Positions 57,676-64,000 of a stretch of 64,000 nucleotides of DNA are shown here, in pieces. The notes under the pieces are model-generated. The model saw only the letters and a list, made by a program, of their open reading frames with translations, made no database searches and had not been told where the DNA came from. How positions within the stretch are numbered: the first letter of the stretch is position 1; every line of letters begins with the position of its first letter. Both the position numbers and the translations under genes were made by a program. This DNA comes from Microstegium vimineum. Its lineage: Eukaryota; Streptophyta; Magnoliopsida; Poales; Poaceae. The stretch covers positions 7,670,079 through 7,734,078 of the forward strand of contig CM039126.1 in assembly GCA_022036555.1 (NCBI GenBank), given 5' to 3'.

Positions 57676-58323
57676 TAGATTCTAGTAGCTTGATGAAATG
57701 CTGACACAGCTTCTTCACCTGTAAACAGCTTCTGCGCCACTAATCTTTGCTGGAAAGCTAAAAATTATTAATACATCCCTTCCTGCTTTTCCTAAAACCT
57801 GCACTTACTCAGTAGAATACTTTCCTCCTGTAAACAGAAAACTGTTTTTGTTCTTTCTTCACTGGGTACGCTTATACTGCGTTGTCAACTAATTTTGCTT
57901 GCTGTGTGAAAAGACATTTTTGGTGCTGGATAGCATTGTTATTGAGTGCCTTTTTGTTTTCATCTATTTGGTTGGTGTTTGGTTATGTTCCAATCATCTT
58001 GACATCTGGCCAAATTTGGATTTTTGGATGATACAGGTCCACAGTTATACTAGTAATGACATGCCTATATTGTTCCTTTATGTGTTTCTGAAGCTTTAAC
58101 CAATCCATCTTTGTCCTTTCCTCCTTAGTACGACATTACTTCATGGAGCTTAAACATCAATTACCTAACAATTATTTCTTTATATGGGGCAACCATCAGG
58201 TAGACATTTTAGTCCACATGCACGACGCATCATTGTTAGTAATGTGGTGGATAATGCATTTACAATTAACCTCCATTACCTTTTCTTTCTTTCAGAGAAA
58301 AAGAATAAGCTGGCTCGAAGATA
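57676..58323. other. Intergenic region between kinase and DUF936 gene
   Basis: AT-rich DNA with no supported frame. The last 100 bp probably include the leader of the DUF936 gene (GAAAAAGAATAAGCTGG... before the ATG). Confidence 0.4.
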
Positions 58324-59883
58324 ATGGCATCTCTTACTCCAGGGATACTATTGAAGGTTCTAAAAAATATTACCTCCAATGTGAAAGTATGTGGAGAATA
58401 CCGGTCCATTCTTCTCCAAGTTATTAGCATAGTCCCTGCAACTACTGGTTCAGAACTCTGGCCGGACCATGGTTTCTTCATCAAAGTTTCAGATTCTTCA
58501 CACTCAACATATGTTTCCTTGTCTAAGGAGGACAACGAACTCACCTTATCAAACAAATTACAACTTGGGCAGTTTATATATGTTGAGAAGGTCCAGTCAA
58601 GTATACCTGTTCCAGTTCTTGTTGGGGTCCGTCCAGTTCCAGGAAGGAACCCTTGCATTGGAAACCCAAAGGATTTGATGCAAATGTCAACTCCCTCTGG
58701 AATTATGGAAGCACTGGATCATCAACAGAAGACTTCCAAGTCAGCTGATCTGTCTGAAAGCGAAAAGGAAAATTTGCAGACAAATGTAGTTATCAAAGAG
58801 CAGAAGACAGTCGTTGCTTCCCGTTACATGCTTGGGGTATCAAGCAACAATGGGAAAATTACCAATCTGAACTCCAGCATTGATAGTGATAAAAGTAATG
58901 GAGGAAGTACCATATCTGAATCAAATCAAAAGTCTGTTGCCCAGAAACTGAAGCTCATAAGTTTTGAAGTTTCTTACAAACATTGATATTCAAGTTGAAA
59001 AAACCTGTATAATATGATTTGAAGTAGCAGGGACATGATATGTGAACTCTTACAAAATTTATATAAACAAAGCTTTGAAACAAAAAAACTTATCTTGTCT
59101 ACTGAAGAGGGTAAAAAACGATGCTTGATTATTATTTTCAGGAACGGACAAATAATAAATCTCCTAGTAAACCTAAGTTAGTTTCCACAAAGCAAGAAGT
59201 TAGCAAGGACACACGCAAGAATAGTGGCACTTCACCTAGTCCAAATGGTTCTGCTGTAGTCGAGAAGCAAATGCCAAAGGAGAGCAAAAAGGAATCTGCT
59301 ACTGAAAGAAGATCACCACCAAAGCTTTACAGGAGTTCACCAACACCAGCAAGGACTTCACCAACAAAGCTCAGTCCACCAGCCAAGCAGAATGGAAACT
59401 CTGGTCCACTTCCTTCTGTATCTACTGTAAAAAGAAGAGTTACTGAAACTGTTATGGGCACAGTTGGGCAGCTAGGGTTGAGGAATTGCGAGGGAGATGC
59501 AGCGGTTGCTGCTGCGCAGCGAGGGAGGAAGTTGCTACAGTACCGCGATTACTGTTCACGGCGGCTGTGAGAGAGACAGAGAGCGGCGGCTAGGGTTTGG
59601 GGTCGCTGGGAACGCCGGTCGCGGGGCTCTGCCCACGGCCGGCAAGAGGGAAGGGGTTTCCTTCTAATCTCTTGCTTGATTTAGATTGATACATCTCCTC
59701 TCATTATATAGAGAGGATTTACTTGGCCCCTAAGCAAGCGACTAATTAACCCTAATGGGCTAAGACCCAATAGGCCCTTGACTCTCCTAACACTACCAAT
59801 AGGCCCTTGACTCTCCTAACAGAAACTATCTCTTGGGACTCCCTCCCAACAAGCCTAATCAAATCAGGAAAGGAATGCTTTAT
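58324..59883 (+). pseudogene. Plant DUF936 protein gene, interrupted by a solo LTR
   Basis: Exon 1 starts MASLTPGILLKVLKN and carries the DUF936 N-terminal block: EYRSILLQVISIVPA, GSELWPDHGFFIKVSDSSH, STYVSLSKEDNELTLSNKLQ, LGQFIYVEKVQ and PVPVLVGVRPVPGRNP. It runs to about 58962-58983, where GAA|GTTTCT is a possible donor. Exon 2 begins after TTTTCAG at 59141 (ERTNNKSPSKPKL), is rich in Ser, Pro and Lys, and reads VKRRVTET, where a 371-bp solo LTR is inserted. Beyond it coding resumes (ISWDSLPTSLIKSGK), which is the conserved next block, then homology ends. The family's function is not established. The C-terminal exons are absent and a LINE follows. Confidence 0.85.
59451..59821 (-). mobile_element. 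Solo LTR inserted in the DUF936 coding sequence
   Basis: On the minus strand it starts TGTTAGGAGAGTCAAGGGCC and ends GCCCATAACA, with 5-bp target duplications GAAAC at 59446-59450 and 59822-59826. No internal retroelement sequence is present, so it is a solo LTR left by unequal recombination. 29 bp at its 5' end (CTACCAATAGGCCCTTGACTCTCCTAACA) are tandemly repeated. The same family is seen truncated at 42749-42975. It breaks the host frame and adds stops (the host frame ends at 59568-59570). Confidence 0.95.
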
Positions 59884-60689
59884 GTCGTTTGGTAATTTTG
59901 TGCCTGTATCAAGTATGAGGTTCTCACGAGTTGAAAATGTGTTTTCTGTTTCTGTAAATTTTGTGCACATATTGGAAGCCATTCATTGTATATGCAGAAA
60001 GATGTATGCTTATAAGTCAAACTTTATTATATTTTTCTTTTTCTCGATCACGCAAAAGGTTTGTGCGTCTTTGTATTAAGATAGAGAAGTTTGATACAAC
60101 ACGCCATGATAGCGTCCTAGGGGGTCAACTAAGTTTTACATGGAAGTGCAGACCCTCTAGTGTAGTGTTTGTTAACCAGCTACATTTTGAACAATGATCA
60201 ACCCAATCTCACAGCACTAGTGAAGAGGCCTATGCCCTAGCTGCCGAGCGACCGCGCCGCTTGCGCGGGCCTACATCGCCAACCGGTGGGAACAACTCAC
60301 CCAACGCCTGCATATGAGCGGAGTCATCACTAAAAATTATAACTTTATTATATTTTTCTAAAAAAACTGTACTAAATTGCTTTAAATTATTTGAATATTC
60401 ACTTGATTTGAAATGACTCTTTTTGTTTAATGGAGTACCTGGGTCAGACCGGGGTAGTGATGCTTTTAAATACAAGACACACTTGATTTGATAGGACCGT
60501 AGATCGAGAGCAGGGTGTATGCACGATTTTGAACATTCAGCAGAGATTAAAAAAAAGCTAAGGTGGCAGTTACCAACCTCTGATCGGGAGATTGTTGAGT
60601 CAACCTATATTCAGCTTTGAAATATATTCAGTATTAATGCTATTCAGCAGAGATCACAATGACAATTTGGTGATATAAGACAATCTTCC

Positions 60690-61564
60690 TTTGTCTGAAA
60701 TTGCCTTCAATCAGGTGGAGCAAATTCAGCAGAAAATGGAAACAACAGCTCTGCAAAATGAAGGTCATACCTGGACTCTCAGTGGTCAGCTCGCCAAATT
60801 CACATCAGCAAAGGTATATAGAAATTTGATTGGGCATCAGGAAATTGATCCGATCTTCAGCTGGGTTTGGAAAAACTTCTGTCTTTTTTTTTTCATGACG
60901 CCTAAGTGTGTTTTTCATTAAGCAGAGTAGAGTTCAAAGCGCAAAGCGCAACAAAAGACCCAAGAAAAGGGAGAAGCGAAAAACAACCCAAGACACAAAA
61001 CAAGAGAGATGGAAAAATATGCACTTGGACAATTACAACTGTGAGCTGTGTAACAGAGGGGTTGAAGAGTCTTCTGAGCACTTGTTTCTTCAATGTCCAT
61101 TTGCTCAGGATTGCTGGGGCATGTTTGATATGGAAACAGTTCATGACAGAGGTATAATTGAGAACTTCAGTGCTTTCAAAATACAACTTCACTCCCAGTT
61201 CTTCATGGAGGCAATCATGCTGGTTTGCTAGGTCATTTGGACAGGCAGGAACAAGCTAATCTTTAAAGCAATTCAAATGAACCTAACTGAATGTAAAAGC
61301 TACTTCTTCAAGGAAGGCAAGCTTGTGGGGCTCAGGGTAAAGGAGGGACTATCTTTACAGTTTGATCAATGGTTGGATGCCTTACAAATGATTTGAAATT
61401 CTATTTTTGTTTCATTTTCTTTGTCTCTTTTTTTTTTTTTTTTTTTTTTTTGCTTAGTGAGCTCTCTCCGGGTGGATCTCCTTTGCTTGTACTTTCATTA
61501 TTTTTAAGCTCATAATAAATTTTCTGTAGGGGCTACGTCCCCTCCAGTTTCGTAAAAAAAAAAG
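60690..61564 (+). mobile_element. 5'-truncated L1-type LINE, 3' end
   Basis: The reading frame shows EQIQQKMETTALQNEGHTWT, KVYRNLIGHQEIDPIFSWVW, then an A-rich foreign stretch at 60880-61010. It continues with the zf-RVT region NYNCELCNRGVEESSEHLFLQCPFAQDCWG, and the tail FKIQLHSQFFMEAIMLVC, stop, VIWTGRNKLIFK. A pyrimidine-rich 3' untranslated region with a T run follows, then GGGGCTACGTCCCCTCC and an A tail (about 61554-61564). The zinc motif (C..C...H....C) is kept. A same-family remnant lies at 5037-5445 on the minus strand. Stops and the internal insertion make it dead. Confidence 0.8.
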
Positions 61565-61967
61565 ATCTAAGACAAGAGTATGTGGATTAGGGATCTTTGA
61601 TCTTGGGCAGTGTCACTGTTCGTTTACCATCTTCCGGAACGCTGCTCCTGATGTGGTGATGCCTAGATATTTTATTGGCCAGTAAAGGAAAATGTTTGTC
61701 ATTGACCCTAATGTCATAGACTCAGAGGTACAACACCTAGCAAATGCACTCGGTTTTTCTCACTTGTCAGAGCAAATGCACACGTTTTCTGCACTCAGCA
61801 ATTTTTCGTGGGCATCAGAAGGTAATTATTGCTCTGTGGCCCGTCGCATAGTGCACAGGCGCACTCCGGTACCACACCAGCGCGATGCTATGCGAGTAAT
61901 TATTGTGGCGTCCAATGCTCCAATGCAACTGGAGTAAGTCCCTGTCCACCACACCCTGCATGCCAGG

Positions 61968-63541
61968 ATGGTCGAGATGAGCGGCAGCGGCGTTGCAGTG
62001 GTTCTTGCCGCAGCGCTGGTCCCGTTGCTGTGGGCGGCGCTAGTGCGCCAGCTGTGGCGGCCGTACGCCGTGGCGCGGGTGTTCGCGCGGCAGGGCGTCC
62101 GAGGCCCGCCGTACCGCTTCTACGTGGGCAACAACCCGGAAGCGAGGGCAATGGTGGCGGCAGCGGCGAGCGGCGACGGCGAGGCGCTGGAGTGGAGCTC
62201 CCACGACGTCGTGCGCCGCTCTACGGCAAGGTGTTCCTGTCGTGGACCGGGTCCACGCCGAGGCTGTGGGCGGGCGATCTTGACATGGTGAAGCGGGTCC
62301 TCTCCGACAAGTCCGGCCTGTACGTGAAGCCGTCCCAGGTCCCGGCGTTCCTGGCGCTCGTGGGCCGGGGGCCTAGTCTTCACCGAGGGCGACGACTGGG
62401 CGCGCCACCGCCGCGTCGTGCACCCGGCGTTCGCCATGGACAGGCTCAAGTCGATGACGGCGGCCATGGCGGCGTGCTCGGCCGAGGTCATCGCCGCTGG
62501 CAGCTCGAGCGCACGGTGCGGGGCACGCTCATGGCCATCATCGGCGACCGTCTGTGTCTCGGGGCTGAGGTATCCCCTAGCCCCAGCAGATCCCAGCCGT
62601 CACTCTCTATTGCACACGAATTTTAAAGCAGATGAATCTTCTTCAACACAATTGCACACACATTTTAAAGAAAAAAACACGGTGGATGAGAGGGGGGACA
62701 CCTCAGCCCCGAGACACCCAGACATTTGGCCGCTGTAAAGGAGGCGAGGGGCTACGGCAGCGACCTGCTCGGCCTCATGTTGGAGGCCAACGCCGACAGT
62801 GACGACGGCAAGAAGCAGCAGCAGGCCATGAGCATGGATGAGATCATCGAAGAGTGCAAGACCTTCTTCTTCGCCGGCCACGACACGACCGCGCACCTCC
62901 TCACCTGGGCCATGTTTCTCCTTGGCACCCACTCCGAGTGGCAGCAGCGGCTCAGGGAGGAGGTGCTCCGCGAGTGTGCCGAGGTGCCCCTCAACGGCGA
63001 CGCCCTCAGCAAGCTCAAGCTTGTAAGTAATCAAATTAAAGCCCTGATCAGTCGGCCATGAACGAGAAGTACAAAACTGCTATGGTTAATTAATTTGCAG
63101 GTGACGATGGTGCTGTACGAGACGCTCCGGCTGTACGGACCGGTCAGCTTTATCGAGAGGCAGGAGACGGCGGACGTGGACCTCTGTGGCGTGAAGGTGC
63201 CCAAGGGAACGTGCCTGGCGATCCCGTTCGCGTTGCTCCACCGCGACGAGGAGGTGTGGGGCACGGACGCTGGCGAGTTCAACCCGCTCCGGTTCCAGGG
63301 CGGCGGCGCACCCGAACGCGCTCTATCCTTCGGCCTGGGCCCGCGGTCGTGCATCGGGCAGGACTTCGCGATGCTGGAGGCCAAGGCGACGTTGGCGCTC
63401 ATCCTGCGGCGGTTCGACTTCGAGGTGGCGCCGGAGTACGTGCACGTGCCGACCAACTTCCTCACTCTACAGCCGTCGAAAGGGCTCCCCCATCGTGCTC
63501 AGGCTCCTGGATCCACACGCTTTAGCCATTTGAGGTCGCCG
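61968..63541 (+). pseudogene. Cytochrome P450, CYP72 clan (CYP709-like), broken
   Basis: P450s are haem monooxygenases anchored in the ER. The start MVEMSGSGVAVVLAAALVPL gives the membrane anchor, then LWRPYAVARVFARQGVRGPP. Frameshift near 62215 (before LYGKVFLSWTGSTPR), another near 62370 (before LVFTEGDDWARHRRVVHPAF). The middle of the protein after about 62500 is lost or scrambled and carries a small inverted-repeat insertion. The C-terminal half is good: I-helix FFFAGHDTTAHLLTW, an intron at about 63021-63100, ETLR (ExxR), FNPLRF and the haem motif FGLGPRSCIGQ. A last frameshift near 63480 changes the C-terminus. Family assignment to CYP709 is from memory of conserved phrases; substrate unknown. 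Confidence 0.8.
62554..62717. mobile_element. Short inverted-repeat element inside the P450 gene
   Basis: GTGTCTCGGGGCTGAGGTATCCCC (62554-62577) and GGGGACACCTCAGCCCCGAGACAC (62694-62717) are inverted copies with one mismatch. The 116-bp interior is AT-rich and contains CACACATTTTAAAG twice. No target duplication is visible, so the superfamily is not assigned. Confidence 0.65.
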
Positions 63542-64000
63542 TCGACTTGAGCGAATCCCATCGCACTTGGGTCGTGGAGGTCGACGTTGACATGCGAATC
63601 CCCGTCGACTTGAGAGTAGGTATGCAAGTAGGCTACCCACGAATCCACGTAGAGGCTTAATTTTTGCGGATTCAAACGGCAACCTACAAAAATAAACCTA
63701 TATGCAGGCCGCCGTTTGCATCCTTACTTGAGAAAATTCTTCAAGAATGAAAGAGAGCATAGTGTCTCCATTTTGGGTTCCGGCAAAATGGGCTACAATA
63801 TAAATTTGTCTTGTCTATTTGCACTTTTATCTATTGGTTATTACCCTTATTTACTGTAAAATTATGTCAATTCGTAGTAGATTCTACCGCAAATTAGATT
63901 ATGGACACCAGTCACCATTGCTTGTTAGTACTTGACAAGTATGGGAAGGAGCGGTTTAAGAAACTCTACCTGTTCCATGTCTCAACGTTCATACCTTTCC
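63542..64000. other. Downstream of the P450; nothing recognised
   Basis: Noncoding DNA with no supported frame, repeat or RNA gene. A short repeated phrase around GTCGACTTGAG(C/A) (63541, 63604) is the only structure seen. Confidence 0.4.

Noticed and set aside
1..64000. tRNA, rRNA or CRISPR features
   Set aside because: No cloverleaf with consistent A/B boxes, no rRNA sequence and no regularly spaced direct repeats with unique spacers were seen by eye. Plant nuclear DNA would not carry CRISPR arrays.

Overview
This window is nuclear DNA from a flowering plant, almost certainly a grass (Poaceae, probably a panicoid). The signs are multi-exon genes with GT-AG introns, GC-rich first exons, two glutamate receptor-like genes, a plant DUF936 gene, a CDKF-like kinase, a CYP72-clan P450, and a dense nest of grass-type transposons: a Tat-lineage Gypsy element with an antisense gene, a chromodomain Gypsy with ~4.1-kb LTRs, and Stowaway, hAT, CACTA and Helitron elements. 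There are no bacterial or organellar features. All coordinates, splice sites and LTR comparisons were read by eye.

Layout. 1-5.7 kb: no intact gene; MITEs, a frameshifted RNase H-like remnant and a LINE 3' remnant. 5.7-17.3 kb: two tandem GLR genes, both on the minus strand. The downstream copy (5.78-7.67 kb) keeps only ligand-binding and channel parts. The upstream copy (10.31-17.16 kb, five exons) splices into an uninterrupted 924-residue receptor. 18.27-19.16 kb: an 894-bp non-autonomous CACTA element. 19.31-34.88 kb: a complete but inactivated 15.6-kb Tat-lineage Gypsy element (TSD ACTAT) with a decayed antisense gene between pol and the 3' LTR. 34.89-41.98 kb: a probable 7.1-kb minus-strand Helitron that contains an Ac/Ds-like hAT element, which in turn contains a 587-bp foldback element with a perfect 8-bp TSD, plus unidentified exon-like sequence. 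42.75-49.83 kb: a Copia-type LTR fragment broken by pieces of a chromodomain Gypsy family joined head to head. 49.8-53.5 kb: repeat DNA (a TCCGGA cluster, a Stowaway element, AT-rich sequence). 56.6-57.7 kb: a CDKF-like kinase gene with one in-frame stop. 58.3-59.9 kb: a DUF936 gene cut by a solo LTR. 60.7-61.6 kb: a LINE 3' end. 62.0-63.55 kb: a broken P450.

Most notable observation: the chromodomain Gypsy family carries, between its primer-binding site and gag, a separate reading frame (48420-49133). Its N-terminus closely copies the histone H3 tail (ARTK-x-TARK...PR..LA), followed by a predicted coiled coil and an acidic tail, with no histone fold. A histone-tail look-alike in an element family whose integrase carries a chromodomain deserves follow-up.

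Only the upstream GLR gene looks intact. Much of the transposon damage is CAG to TAG, CGA to TGA, or G to A at CG sites, as expected from deamination of methylated cytosines.
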